Origin: Verrucomicrobiota bacterium
GTDB taxonomy: Bacteria; Verrucomicrobiota; Verrucomicrobiae; Limisphaerales; UBA11358
Direction: 5' to 3'
DNA: 29,557 nucleotides
NCBI GenBank assembly: GCA_014860005.1
Contig: JACZKP010000138.1
Span: 1 to 29,557, forward strand
Below are positions 1 to 8,577 of the stretch, in pieces. The notes beneath the pieces are model-generated. The model was not told where the DNA came from, searched no databases, and saw only the letters and a list, made by a program, of their open reading frames with translations. Position 1 is the stretch's first letter; each line of letters begins with the position of its first letter. Position numbers and translations under genes: made by a program.

Positions 1-1488
1 GGGCGCACATCAAAAAATAGGGGGGTAATTTTGGCTGGGGAGTGGTAGAAGAACGGCATGAACCACTGCTGCGTGAAATCGGTTCCTCAATCCGACAGCA
101 GTTACGAGACGTTCGCCCGACCGGTGGCCGACTGGCAGGCACGTCTGACGGCGGGCTTGAACCAAAGCGTCCAAGCCGCGGACCAAACGCTCGGCCATTT
201 GGAGGAGCAAATTCTGCGGCAAACGCAGGGTCTGGAGCGCCGGCTTCTGGAGGAAGCCGCCCAGAAGAAAGCGGACCAAACTCCGCCCGTCTGCCCTGTC
301 TGCGGCCATCAATTAAGCCGCCGCACGCACGCTCATGCGCGTACCTTCCACACCCGCTTCGGGCCCGTGACGGTCAAACGGCTGCGCGGCTGGTGTCGGC
401 GCTGCAACGCGTGGCGCTATCCGGCCGACCCGGCGATGGGCTTGAGCGACACCGGCGGCGCCTCGCCCTCGGTGCAGGAAATGGCCGCCCTGACGGTCAG
501 CAAAATGCCGGTCCAAGAAGCCAGCGCCGTGATCGAACGACTGACCGGCGTGAAACTGCCGCCGGCCACCTTGGATCGAGAAGCCCGTCGCCAAGGCCAG
601 CGTGCCGACCAACAGCGCACCCAACGGGACGAACAAATGCGCACCGGCCAGGGAGTAGAACAAATGCTGCCGCTGCCCACAGCCCCCTTCACCCTGGTCA
701 TTGAACTGGACGCGTGGAACATCCGCGAGCGGGACGACTGGGGCCAAAGCGCCTCAAAACGCGCCGCCGGCCAGGAACCCCAACGCTGGCATTGGGCCTA
801 CGGCGGCACCTGCTTTCGACTGGATCAACGCGTAGAAAGCGACGGTGGGCGGGCGCGCATATTAAGTCGTGGTACCGTGATGACCCGTGGCGGGGTGGAG
901 GCTTTACGCGACCCACTCTTTGCTGAAGCCCAGCGACATGGCCTAGCGCAGGCCGACAAGGTGTTGGTGATCGCCGACGGGGCGCTGTGGATTTGGAATC
1001 TGACGGGCGACCGCTTTGGCCAAGCCCACCAGCGTTTGGACTACTACCACGCCAGTCAGCACCTGTGGGCCGTGGCGCACGCGCTGCACCCGGAAGACGA
1101 AAGGGCGGCGCGCACCTGGATCCAGCCCCTGCTCAAAAAACTCAAAGCCGGGCGCGCCGCCTCGCTCTTAAACGACCTGCACACCCTGGCCAAAGGACTG
1201 CGCAAAAAGAAACGGCAAGCGGTGGCGCGCGAACTGAACTATTTGGAAAGCCATCGGGAGCGGATGGACTACGCGGCGGCACGGCGCGCGGGCGAACCGC
1301 AGGGGAGCGGCGCGATGGAATCGACCTGCCGCCAATACCAATGCCGCTTCAAACGCCCCGGTCAGTTCTGGAGTTGCGTTGGGGATGAAGGCTTGATGTG
1401 TCTGGAAACCTTCTGGCGCAACCAGCGTTGGCATCTGCTCTTCCCCCACATCCTTCACGGCAACCCCAGCAGAAATTGATATGCGCCC
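1..1488 (+). mobile_element. Complete ISKra4-family-like insertion sequence
   Basis: The element is bounded by a 13-bp terminal inverted repeat with one mismatch: GGGCGCACATCAA at 1-13 and TTGATATGCGCCC at 1476-1488. It holds one transposase gene that fills almost all of it, and the transposase stop codon (1477-1479) lies inside the right repeat. The family assignment comes from the transposase motifs. The left end coincides with the first base of the window, so a target-site duplication cannot be checked. The coincidence suggests the contig was broken at a multicopy element. The right end sits just upstream of the VanZ-like gene. Confidence 0.85.
58..1479 (+). CDS. ISKra4-family transposase (DDE type)
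   Basis: This 473-residue protein has the layout of ISKra4 transposases. Two CxxC pairs at C79/C82 and C113/C116 form a probable zinc-binding N-terminal domain, followed by an RNase H-like catalytic core. Likely catalytic acids are D218 (IELDAWNIR), D307 (VIADGALWIW) and E421 in the GSGAMESTCRQYQCRFK stretch near the C-terminus. The DYYHASQHLW motif after the second Asp is also typical. The reading frame is intact from the ATG at 58 to the TGA inside the right inverted repeat, so the element may still be active. No accessory gene is present. The family is assigned from motifs and is fairly secure; the subgroup is not determined. Confidence 0.9.
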   Translation: MNHCCVKSVPQSDSSYETFARPVADWQARLTAGLNQSVQAADQTLGHLEEQILRQTQGLERRLLEEAAQKKADQTPPVCPVCGHQLSRRTHAHARTFHTRFGPVTVKRLRGWCRRCNAWRYPADPAMGLSDTGGASPSVQEMAALTVSKMPVQEASAVIERLTGVKLPPATLDREARRQGQRADQQRTQRDEQMRTGQGVEQMLPLPTAPFTLVIELDAWNIRERDDWGQSASKRAAGQEPQRWHWAYGGTCFRLDQRVESDGGRARILSRGTVMTRGGVEALRDPLFAEAQRHGLAQADKVLVIADGALWIWNLTGDRFGQAHQRLDYYHASQHLWAVAHALHPEDERAARTWIQPLLKKLKAGRAASLLNDLHTLAKGLRKKKRQAVARELNYLESHRERMDYAAARRAGEPQGSGAMESTCRQYQCRFKRPGQFWSCVGDEGLMCLETFWRNQRWHLLFPHILHGNPSRN

Positions 1489-1551
1489 ATCGAAAAGCGT
1501 TTGGCACCGTTTTGCTTGCGTCACGCCCGCGAAGTCGGCTTGCTATGCGCC

Positions 1552-2010
1552 GTGTCCAAATTGCGCGTGTTCGTAAAATACTGGTTGCCCATCGTCCTGT
1601 GGTTCGCCCTCATCTTCCTTGCCTCCAGCGACCAGCAATCTTCCCAGCGCTCCTCGCGCATCATCGGTCCGATCATGCGCTGGTTGTTTCCCGACATGCC
1701 GGAAGAAACGTTGGGGCTCGTTATCCTGTTCGTCCGCAAGTGCGCACATCTGACGGTCTTCGGCGTCCTCGCCCTGCTGTTCTGGCGCGCGTTTCGCAAA
1801 CCGGTAAAGCGCGATCCCCGGCCTTGGTCGTGGATCGAGGCCCGGAATGCGATGATCGGCGTGGTGATCTACGCCATTACGGATGAAACGCACCAGGCAT
1901 TCACCCCGAGCCGTCAAGGTTCGCCGTGGGACGTGCTGATAGACACCGTGGGCGGCGCCTGCGCCTTGCTCGCGCTGTGGGCATTCGGTCGCTGGCGCAA
2001 AAAGTGGTAA
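1552..2010 (+). CDS. VanZ-like family membrane protein
   Basis: The protein is about 152 residues and has the VanZ-like pattern: an N-terminal hydrophobic helix (KYWLPIVLWFALIFLAS), an RKCAHLTVFGVLALLFW helix, and the conserved YAITDETHQAFTPSRQGS stretch followed by DVLIDTVGGACALLAL. Family members are small integral membrane proteins of mostly unknown function; the founder, VanZ, gives low-level teicoplanin resistance. No ATG fits the frame. GTG at 1552 or TTG at 1561 would place the first helix at the N-terminus, while an upstream TTG at 1501 adds a non-hydrophobic extension. The IS right end is only 63 bp upstream, so the insertion may have displaced the native promoter or start. Confidence 0.8.
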   Translation: MSKLRVFVKYWLPIVLWFALIFLASSDQQSSQRSSRIIGPIMRWLFPDMPEETLGLVILFVRKCAHLTVFGVLALLFWRAFRKPVKRDPRPWSWIEARNAMIGVVIYAITDETHQAFTPSRQGSPWDVLIDTVGGACALLALWAFGRWRKKW

Positions 2011-2121
2011 CTGCACTCGCCACTCGCGAACCACCCGGCATTGAGCAAAGGAATCAAGCCGCACCGACCGAATTCCACGCGTGACTCTGGCCGAGCAACT
2101 TTGGTAGAACACGGCATCCTC

Positions 2122-4548
2122 ATGAAGCGCCCGCTTGTGCCTGTGGCGTTGTGTTACGCAGCCGGATTACTCCTCGCCGCGGCCTTCCAGCCGCCGTTGG
2201 TTGTGCTGTTTGCCGTCGCGTTTGCGCTGCTGGGCGCGGCCGTTGGCGTCTCGCAGGCGCGTCCGTGGATGCTCGGCGCGGTGCTCGTCGTCGCGGGCTG
2301 GACGAATCTCGTCACCCGGACGGCGGTGGTCTCACCACATGACTTGCGGGAGATTCTCGGCGACTCGGCCGCGTACGTAACCGTCCGCGGCACATTGCAG
2401 GAAACCCCCAACCTTCGGGTCTTTGTACGGGATGAACAGGAATCCTTGCGCACCATCGCGCAACTGCACGTCACCGCCCTGAATCACGGCACCAACTGGC
2501 AGCCCGCCGCGGGGCGCATTGTCGTCACGACGATCGGCGAATTGCCCGAGCACTTTTTCGCCGGTCAGCACGTGGAGATCACGGGGGTGCTGGCCCGTCC
2601 GCCCCTGCCGCTGGCCCGGGGATTGTTCGATTACCGCACGCATCTCTCGCGACAGGGAATTCATTATCAACTCCGCGCCGATTCAACGAACACGTGGGCA
2701 GTGGTCGCGCCGGCCTTGACTGACCCGCCCTTCACCGACCGCTTTCTGCGCTGGGCGAAGCAAACCCTCGCGCGCGGCCTGCCGGTTCAGGACGAGGCGT
2801 TGGAATTGCGCTGGGCCATGACGCTCGGTTGGAAGACCGCACTGACCAACGAAGTCAGCGAGCCATTCATGAGATCCGGCACGATGCATATTTTTGCGAT
2901 CAGTGGACTGCACATCGCGCTGATTGCGGGGATTCTGGTGAGTTTGTTGCGCGTGATGCAGGTGTCGCGAACATGGTGCGGCATCATCCTGATTCCGCTG
3001 TTGTGGTTTTACACGGCGGCCACGGGCTGGCAATCCTCCGCCATCCGCTCGACGATCATGATGACGGTGATCATCGGTGGTTGGGCGTTGCGAAGGCCCA
3101 GTGATTTGCTCAATTCCCTGGCCGCCGCGGCGTTCGTCATCCTGCTGTGGGAACCGCAGCAACTCTTTCAAGCCAGCTTCCAGCTTTCATTCTTCGTCGT
3201 GTTGAGCATTGCGCTGTTTCTGCCGCCGCTGGAAAAGCTGCGGGATCGCTTGCTGGAAACTGATCCGCTGTTGCCGGCGGAATTGCTGCCGCGCTGGCAG
3301 CAGGGATTGCGTTGGGGGCTTCGCCTGGTGCTCACCTCGTTCGTTACTTCGCTCGCTGCGTGGCTCGGTTCGCTGCCGCTCACGGCGCATTATTTTCATC
3401 TCTTCAGTCCGGTCACGTTGCTGGCGAACGTGATCATTGTCCCGTTGAGCGCGCTGGCGCTGATGTCCAGCCTCGGCAGCCTGATCTGCGGCGCGTGGTG
3501 GCCGTGGGCGACGGAACTTTTCAATCACAGCGGCTGGTTCTGGATGTCTGCCATGATCAATGTCAGTCACACGGCGACGAAACTGCCGGGCGCATTCTAT
3601 TACGTGTCGCCGCCATCACTCGTGACCATTGGTGTTTACTATGCCCTGTTGGTCGGCGTGCTGAGCGGTTGGTTGTTGGCGCGCGAGCGACGTGGTTGGG
3701 CGATTTCGGGACTCGTGTTTCTCTGCGTGTTCTTCGGCTGGCGCTGGCACGATGCGCGCTCGGAAGTTCAATTCACCGTCCTGCCGTTGAACGGCGGCCA
3801 CAGCGTTTTTGTCAACACGCCGGGCCGGAAAGCTGACTGGGTGATTGACAGCGGCAACACCAATTCAGTGGAGTTCGTGATGAAACCATTCCTCCGGGCG
3901 CAGGGCGTAAACCGGTTGCCACGACTGGCGCTGACGCATGGCGACCTGCGGCACGTCGGCGGTGCGGAAGTATTCAACGAGTTGTTTCAAGTTGGCGAGG
4001 TGATCACCAGTCCGGCGCGCTTTCGTTCGCCCGCGTACCGCCGGATCATCGCCGCGCTGGCGGACAGTTCGCGCAGGCATCGAACCCTGAATCGCGGCGA
4101 TGAGCTCGGGCCGTGGTCGGTGCTGCACCCCGCTGAGGACGACACGTTCGCGCAGGCGGATGACGCCGCGCTGGTGTTGCTGGGAACTTTCCACGGAGTG
4201 CGTGTTCTTTTGCTTTCGGACCTGGGCCGTAGCGGACAGGAGGCACTGATAAATCGTTACGAAGATTTGCGCGCGGACATTGTGGTGACGGGTTTGCCCG
4301 CGCAGAGCGAACCCGTCTGCAACCCGCTGTTGGAACTGATACAGCCACGCGTGGTCATTGTCGCCGACACGGAATTTCCGGCAACCGAGCGGGCCAAGCC
4401 GGCTTTGCGAGAACGGATTAACGCGCACGGAATCCCAATAATCTACACACGAACGGATGGCGCGGTGACGATCACGCTTCGTCCGAAGGGATGGAAAATG
4501 GAGACAATGACTGGCGGCCAGGGGTTCCAGTTCAAGCAAACGCCCTGA
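2122..4548 (+). CDS. comEC: ComEC/Rec2 family DNA-uptake channel
   Basis: The 808-residue protein has the three-part ComEC architecture. After two or more N-terminal membrane helices there is a soluble DUF4131-like region (about residues 60-200). The competence channel domain (about 230-500) contains the signature SGTMHIFAISGLHIALIAG and the LPLTAHYFHLFSPVTLLANV segment. A C-terminal metallo-beta-lactamase-like domain starts near residue 550. ComEC moves single-stranded DNA across the inner membrane during transformation. In the C-terminal domain the usual VGQGD is replaced by NGGHS and the usual HxDxDHxGG by HGDLRHVGG, so the metal site looks degenerate. The ATG at 2122 places a hydrophobic helix at the start. 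The gene follows the VanZ-like gene after 111 bp and converges on the dehydrogenase gene. Confidence 0.92.
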   Translation: MKRPLVPVALCYAAGLLLAAAFQPPLVVLFAVAFALLGAAVGVSQARPWMLGAVLVVAGWTNLVTRTAVVSPHDLREILGDSAAYVTVRGTLQETPNLRVFVRDEQESLRTIAQLHVTALNHGTNWQPAAGRIVVTTIGELPEHFFAGQHVEITGVLARPPLPLARGLFDYRTHLSRQGIHYQLRADSTNTWAVVAPALTDPPFTDRFLRWAKQTLARGLPVQDEALELRWAMTLGWKTALTNEVSEPFMRSGTMHIFAISGLHIALIAGILVSLLRVMQVSRTWCGIILIPLLWFYTAATGWQSSAIRSTIMMTVIIGGWALRRPSDLLNSLAAAAFVILLWEPQQLFQASFQLSFFVVLSIALFLPPLEKLRDRLLETDPLLPAELLPRWQQGLRWGLRLVLTSFVTSLAAWLGSLPLTAHYFHLFSPVTLLANVIIVPLSALALMSSLGSLICGAWWPWATELFNHSGWFWMSAMINVSHTATKLPGAFYYVSPPSLVTIGVYYALLVGVLSGWLLARERRGWAISGLVFLCVFFGWRWHDARSEVQFTVLPLNGGHSVFVNTPGRKADWVIDSGNTNSVEFVMKPFLRAQGVNRLPRLALTHGDLRHVGGAEVFNELFQVGEVITSPARFRSPAYRRIIAALADSSRRHRTLNRGDELGPWSVLHPAEDDTFAQADDAALVLLGTFHGVRVLLLSDLGRSGQEALINRYEDLRADIVVTGLPAQSEPVCNPLLELIQPRVVIVADTEFPATERAKPALRERINAHGIPIIYTRTDGAVTITLRPKGWKMETMTGGQGFQFKQTP

Positions 4549-4566
4549 TTGATCAGGACAGCCGCA

Positions 4567-5595
4567 TCAAGCCTCCACCACCACCCGCACGTCATTGCCG
4601 AACGTTTCCAATTGGTCCAGGGTGTCATTGATGGCTTGCGCTTCGAGCGGAACGGTTCGCGTAATAACGCCGGCCAGGTTCAGTTTACCCGTACGCACGA
4701 ACTCGATCAGGAGCGGAATCTCGCGTGCGAGATGATCGGACACCCCGATGATCTCCGCCTCTTTGTTGATGATTTCATGGTACGGTGAAACGGGAAAGTC
4801 CTTCTCAGTGATGCCCACCAGTGCGGCACGGCCTTGAATGGCGAGCGAACGCACGGCTTGTTGCATCGTGAGAGGCAGGCCAATCAACTCCAACGCCACG
4901 TCCACTCCCCTGCCCTGCGTCAATTCCTGAATCATCACCACCGGATCGCCCTGGTTTGCATTCACGGGAATCGCACCGAAGTCAGCCGCAATCTCCAATT
5001 TGCGCGGATTGATATCCACGGCGAACACGGTGCCCGCGCCCAAGGCTTCTGCCAGTTGAATAGCTGACACCCCCAGCCCGCCCACGCCGAAAACCGCCAC
5101 GGTTTCACCTGCTTGCAGTCGCGCCTTGTGCAGGGCGTGCAGCGATGTGGCGGACGAGCACATCATGATCGCGCCCTGGGCATACGGGATCTCCTCGGGC
5201 AGTTTGAACAAGCTCCGCGCGGGCATGAGGATGAACTCCGCGAAACCGCCGTCGCGGTACTTGCCGATCATCTGGCCGCTGGCGCAGAATTGTTCATTGT
5301 CCCGGCGGCAGTAGCCACACTCGCCGCAGGTGGCCAAATAGTGAAGGCACACGCGGTCCCCGGGCTTGAGGTGGTTGATTTCCCTGCCGGCTTGTTCCAC
5401 GACACCCGCAACTTCGTGCCCAAGTGTCAGCGGCAACGGCTGCACGCGCGATTTGCCAGCGCGATAGTGCGCGTCGGAATGACAGATGCCCGCGGCTTTG
5501 ACGCGCACCAAAACATCGTGAGCACCGGGCGCCGGCACCGGCACGTCGTGAAGTTCAAGCGGACAACCGGGACGGATGAGGCGGACGGCTTTCAT
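4567..5595 (-). CDS. Zinc-dependent alcohol dehydrogenase
   Basis: This 342-residue protein is a medium-chain zinc alcohol dehydrogenase, the usual length for the family. Catalytic zinc ligands are probably C38 (AGICHSD) and H60-E61 (GHEVAG), with a third ligand at C146. The structural zinc site is C90, C93, C96 and C104. The nucleotide-binding motif GVGGLG is at about 170-175, and an acidic residue at the end of the next strand (FAVDINPRK, D194) favours NAD over NADP. The substrate cannot be read from the sequence. The gene is the last of a minus-strand block, 67 bp after the pseudopilin-like gene. That spacing and the unrelated function give no strong operon argument. Its 3' end faces comEC across 18 bp containing the small palindrome CCTGATTGATCAGG. 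Confidence 0.9.
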   Translation of the reverse strand: MKAVRLIRPGCPLELHDVPVPAPGAHDVLVRVKAAGICHSDAHYRAGKSRVQPLPLTLGHEVAGVVEQAGREINHLKPGDRVCLHYLATCGECGYCRRDNEQFCASGQMIGKYRDGGFAEFILMPARSLFKLPEEIPYAQGAIMMCSSATSLHALHKARLQAGETVAVFGVGGLGVSAIQLAEALGAGTVFAVDINPRKLEIAADFGAIPVNANQGDPVVMIQELTQGRGVDVALELIGLPLTMQQAVRSLAIQGRAALVGITEKDFPVSPYHEIINKEAEIIGVSDHLAREIPLLIEFVRTGKLNLAGVITRTVPLEAQAINDTLDQLETFGNDVRVVVEA

Positions 5596-5662
5596 TTCGC
5601 AGCATCGTACGGGGCGGCGGGAGGCATCTCAATCCTGCAACGAGCGTTTACTGAAACCAGGC

Positions 5663-6448
5663 TCAAGGCACCAAATCAGCCTGCTCCAGCACGCCGAGGA
5701 TTTTGTTGAAGGCTTCGCGAACTTCCGAATAGTCGCGCACGTCCACCGTGAACCGACCGCCGGTGTTCGGTCGCGCAACGGCATGTCCATCGGCGAAAAG
5801 GATGTCCGCCGACTTCTGGCGATGGTGCGTGCGGGGCTTCACATTGAACGCCGCCAGGTCCTCCGGGCAGAGGAAGTTCGAGTCCATGGCCAGGGCGCGA
5901 ATCGGCACGCCATTGCGGTTCTCACCCAAGGCCTGCAGCTTGATATGCTGGGGGGCACCGGCACCGGCGGGGCTATCAAACAACTGGGTGTTGCCAGCGT
6001 GCCGGTAGTAGTAACTGCCTTGCGCTTGAAAGGTGCCGACTTTTTCGAGTTCGGCCTCGGCATCAATTGGTTGATCCCCGGCGGGGCAGAACAGGACCTT
6101 GGGTTGGGTGGTCAGGTATTGCTCCAGGAGCAGGCCCAACCCGACGGGTGCGCCGTTCTGAAGCGAGAGCAGGCTGGTGGGCGCGCCGGTGGAAGGATAG
6201 AAATTCGCCGGACTGGTGAAGGGTGGCGCTTTCGGTCCGTAAGGGATTTTGCCGTCGTGATCCGGTGCGTAACCATGGATCGCAATGCCCACTTGACGCA
6301 GGTTGGACAAACAAACCGCGCGCCGCCCTTTCTCGCGCGCGGAAGACAACGCGGGCAGCAACATGGCCGCCAGGAGCGCAATAATGGCGATGACCACCAG
6401 CAATTCGATGAGGGTGAACGCCCGGCGCGCCAGGGAAAAAGTGCTCAT
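5663..6448 (-). CDS. Pseudopilin-like protein (prepilin-type N-terminal leader, DUF1559-like)
   Basis: The 261-residue protein begins with a short basic leader and the type IV prepilin cleavage/methylation motif [27 protein letters not shown] is represented here in order (key residues F-T-L-I-E). The rest is a globular domain ending near a [13 protein letters not shown] motif, the ILFADGH hallmark of the large Planctomycetes/Verrucomicrobia family of pseudopilin-like proteins. Prepilin peptidase would process it, and it probably sits in the inner membrane or a type II secretion-like pseudopilus. ATG at 6448 is chosen because TAGGAGG (6454-6460) lies five bases upstream. In-frame GTG at 6454 would overlap that site. 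The gene follows the secreted paralog by 9 bp and is probably co-transcribed with it. Such proteins are very numerous in these genomes, so a specific role cannot be given. Confidence 0.88.
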   Translation of the reverse strand: MSTFSLARRAFTLIELLVVIAIIALLAAMLLPALSSAREKGRRAVCLSNLRQVGIAIHGYAPDHDGKIPYGPKAPPFTSPANFYPSTGAPTSLLSLQNGAPVGLGLLLEQYLTTQPKVLFCPAGDQPIDAEAELEKVGTFQAQGSYYYRHAGNTQLFDSPAGAGAPQHIKLQALGENRNGVPIRALAMDSNFLCPEDLAAFNVKPRTHHRQKSADILFADGHAVARPNTGGRFTVDVRDYSEVREAFNKILGVLEQADLVP

Positions 6449-6453
6449 CAACA

Positions 6454-6460
6454 CCTCCTA
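6454..6460 (-). promoter_or_regulatory. Strong Shine-Dalgarno of the pseudopilin-like gene
   Basis: On the minus strand TAGGAGG precedes the ATG at 6448 by five bases. Its TAG is also the stop codon of the upstream gene, implying translational coupling. It is the clearest ribosome-binding site in this window and decides between the ATG and the in-frame GTG/TTG just upstream. Confidence 0.75.
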
Positions 6461-7417
6461 CGGCAGTTCTTGCGCGCGATAGAACCGTTGATTGACACCC
6501 GACGCCGGATCGGTGAAACGGCCCGTCCCGGTGACATTGGTAAATGTCCCAATCTGATTCCAACTGGAATCCGGCAGGGCGGCGTTCGTCGTGGTGAGAA
6601 TGCCAAAACGGAGACCCGGTTCACTGCGGAGCGTGAACTGAAACTGGCCGTCCGCCCAGGCAGGGTCGAGCAAGGCGGGGCCGGCAAACAAGCGGACATT
6701 GTCCAGGTCCCAGTAACCGCCTTGAAGGTTCGTGCTGACGGTGGAGCAAAACTCGATGCCTAGATTCTGCCCGGCCCACGCATCGTCGGCCCTTACCCTT
6801 GGCACATGCACCTCGAAGTCCAACAAGTGCGTGGTGTTGCTGAAGATGACCGGCGAGTTGGTGATGGTGGTTCTGGCCACAGTCACCCGATGGCCACCGG
6901 GGTCGCGGTAAAACATCCGCAGATCCAAGGTCGCCCCTTCCACCATTCCACCATTGCCGCCGATGACGCCGACCGTGAGGTGATAGGACCTGCCAACTTG
7001 GAACCGGACGTCGAACTCGTGAGTCGGGACTGAATCGTTCCAGTCCATGGAATAAAAATCCTGAAACATTGCCACCTCGGGCACGGCAAACAACCAGAGC
7101 GCCTGGTTGCCGTGCAGGTTGTCAATGTGGTCCGCCGCCGTGGGTGGTGTGTTCTTGAACAATCCTGTAAGTTGAGACCACAGAAATCCCCCGCTCTCAA
7201 CGTACCAGTCTGGCTTGGGCGACTTCTCCCAGGAGTTGATGTTGATGCTGACAAACGTCGTGGCCGGCGATTCAAACGAACCGTTGGGAACAGGTATGAC
7301 CTGAGCCGGCAACGGACCAGCCCCCCAACCCAGCGGAAGCAGTCCGGCGACTGCGCCTGCAAGCAGGCGGCCAGCGGGAGAACGTCGCAGAATCAGTCTT
7401 GTGGTTAAGGCAAACAT
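6458..7417 (-). CDS. Secreted protein, paralog of the neighbouring PEP-CTERM protein
   Basis: This is a 319-residue exported protein of unknown function. The start at 7417 gives an N-terminal signal-like region (FALTTRLILRR then a hydrophobic stretch ending near PLPAQ). The body (about residues 40-245) closely parallels the next upstream gene product. Shared features are NGSFESP/NYSFELQ, W-EK-P-P, AVPEVAMFQD/AFPEVALFQD, DFEVHVPRVRADDAWAGQN against DFEVNVPHVGANDPWAGRN, and WDLDNVRL/WDFDNVRL. Instead of a PEP-CTERM tail it ends in about 70 residues of a domain closing with NVTGTGRFTDPASGVNQRFYRAQELP (key end: RFYRAQELP), a C-terminal module I associate with exported Verrucomicrobia proteins. 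The body resembles carbohydrate-binding-like beta-sandwiches, but this is an inference. It lies 28 bp after its paralog and 9 bp before the pseudopilin-like gene. Confidence 0.75.
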   Translation of the reverse strand: MFALTTRLILRRSPAGRLLAGAVAGLLPLGWGAGPLPAQVIPVPNGSFESPATTFVSININSWEKSPKPDWYVESGGFLWSQLTGLFKNTPPTAADHIDNLHGNQALWLFAVPEVAMFQDFYSMDWNDSVPTHEFDVRFQVGRSYHLTVGVIGGNGGMVEGATLDLRMFYRDPGGHRVTVARTTITNSPVIFSNTTHLLDFEVHVPRVRADDAWAGQNLGIEFCSTVSTNLQGGYWDLDNVRLFAGPALLDPAWADGQFQFTLRSEPGLRFGILTTTNAALPDSSWNQIGTFTNVTGTGRFTDPASGVNQRFYRAQELP

Positions 7418-7445
7418 GCAGGTGCATCCACCGCCCCAAGGAATC

Positions 7446-8255
7446 TCAATTCCGTTGGCGCATCCGTCTCCGGGCGAGCACCAATCCGCCCGCCCCAAGC
7501 GCCAGCAGACTCAACATGGCCGGTTCCGGAACGGCGGTGAGGCGGACGTTGTCGAAGTCCCAGTTTCCGCCCGAGGCGGATTCCAGTGCAACCGTGGACA
7601 ACAACTGGATACCGATGTTTCTTCCCGCCCAAGGATCATTGGCCCCCACGTGTGGCACGTTGACCTCGAAGTCAATCAGGTTCAAAGGTCCCTCGGTGGA
7701 GAATGTGGCGGCGCTATAGCTCACGGTGGTGGCCCCGACGGTGACCTTGTTATTTGCATCGTCCCGGTAATACAGGCTCAATTCGAGCGTGTTCCCGGGC
7801 GCAAGCGTGGGTTTGCCGAACATGCCGATGGTCAGATTGTAAGCCTGGCCGATTTCAAAGGTGGCGTTGAAATCATGCGTGGGCGTGGAGTTGTAGTCCT
7901 GAAACAAGGCGACCTCCGGAAACGCCAGCAAATAACCCACCTGCGCACCTTCGCGATTCAGATAAGGGTTGATGTCAAAAAACACCCCTGCGGTCCCAGC
8001 CCAGGGAATCCCAAACGGAGTTCCGATGACCGCGTCGTAATAGGCTGGCTCGGGATTCTTCTCCCACGCATCCACGAACGTGTTGACATACGGCGAAGTG
8101 TTCGGCGCGGTCTGCAATTCAAACGAGTAGTTGGGTACGGTGATAGGCTGCGCCAATACCGGTTCGGCAACGGCGGGCGAGAGCAACACCGCCAGAAGGA
8201 GGCGAAAACGCCGGTGGCGGACAACCAAAGCAACGACAGTTAAGATTCTTTGCAT
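7446..8255 (-). CDS. PEP-CTERM sorting-domain protein
   Basis: The 269-residue protein has a basic N-terminus, a hydrophobic signal segment (RLLLAVLLSPAVAEPVLAQ) and a classic PEP-CTERM tail: VPEP at about residue 241, a hydrophobic helix (AMLSLLALGAGGLVLA) and a final RRRMRQRN basic cluster. Such proteins are recognised by an exosortase and processed at the cell surface; no exosortase is in this window. The central domain ends with NWDFDNVRL, typical of PEP-CTERM beta-sandwich proteins. ATG at 8255 begins the block 8255-5663, whose promoter should be in the 318-bp divergent gap with the CBS-domain gene. The downstream gene is its paralog with a different C-terminus. Confidence 0.88.
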   Translation of the reverse strand: MQRILTVVALVVRHRRFRLLLAVLLSPAVAEPVLAQPITVPNYSFELQTAPNTSPYVNTFVDAWEKNPEPAYYDAVIGTPFGIPWAGTAGVFFDINPYLNREGAQVGYLLAFPEVALFQDYNSTPTHDFNATFEIGQAYNLTIGMFGKPTLAPGNTLELSLYYRDDANNKVTVGATTVSYSAATFSTEGPLNLIDFEVNVPHVGANDPWAGRNIGIQLLSTVALESASGGNWDFDNVRLTAVPEPAMLSLLALGAGGLVLARRRMRQRN

Positions 8256-8460
8256 AGCATTTTCTGTTTCTACTGAGCAATCGAAGGATTAATATAGGCG
8301 GGGATGAAACCCGCGCAAGGTTGAAAAGGCTCACCGTGGAGTTCAACCCACCGGCAAGCTATTGCTCCAGGTTGTCACGACCCGGCCCGGCCAAAAAAAT
8401 CCTGTTCCCGCCCGGCGGCCATCGTGATACAGTGGCCGCAGTTGCACCATCGGTAATGCC

Positions 8461-8577
8461 ATGAAACAAATGATCGCCATGCGGAGCACCCACTCGTGGA
8501 CTCACCGGAAAGCGTTGAGTCTGGTAGGTCGAGTTGGCGGTGGTCACGCGGCGACCAACCAAGGAACTCAACCATGA
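8461..8577 (+). CDS. Possible 38-residue upstream ORF overlapping the CBS-domain gene
   Basis: An ATG at 8461 opens a 38-codon frame whose TGA (8575-8577) overlaps the ATG of the CBS-domain gene as ATGA. The predicted peptide begins MKQMIAMRSTHSW and is not recognised. ATGA overlaps often mark translational coupling, but a short frame can arise by chance and no convincing Shine-Dalgarno precedes it. The rest of the 8256-8573 gap shows no other coding potential and must contain divergent promoters that I could not place. Confidence 0.2.
   Translation: MKQMIAMRSTHSWTHRKALSLVGRVGGGHAATNQGTQP

Noticed and set aside
2011..2121. N-terminal extension of ComEC back to a TTG at 2041
   Set aside because: The added 27 residues are polar and not conserved-looking, while ATG 2122 begins directly before the first membrane helix.
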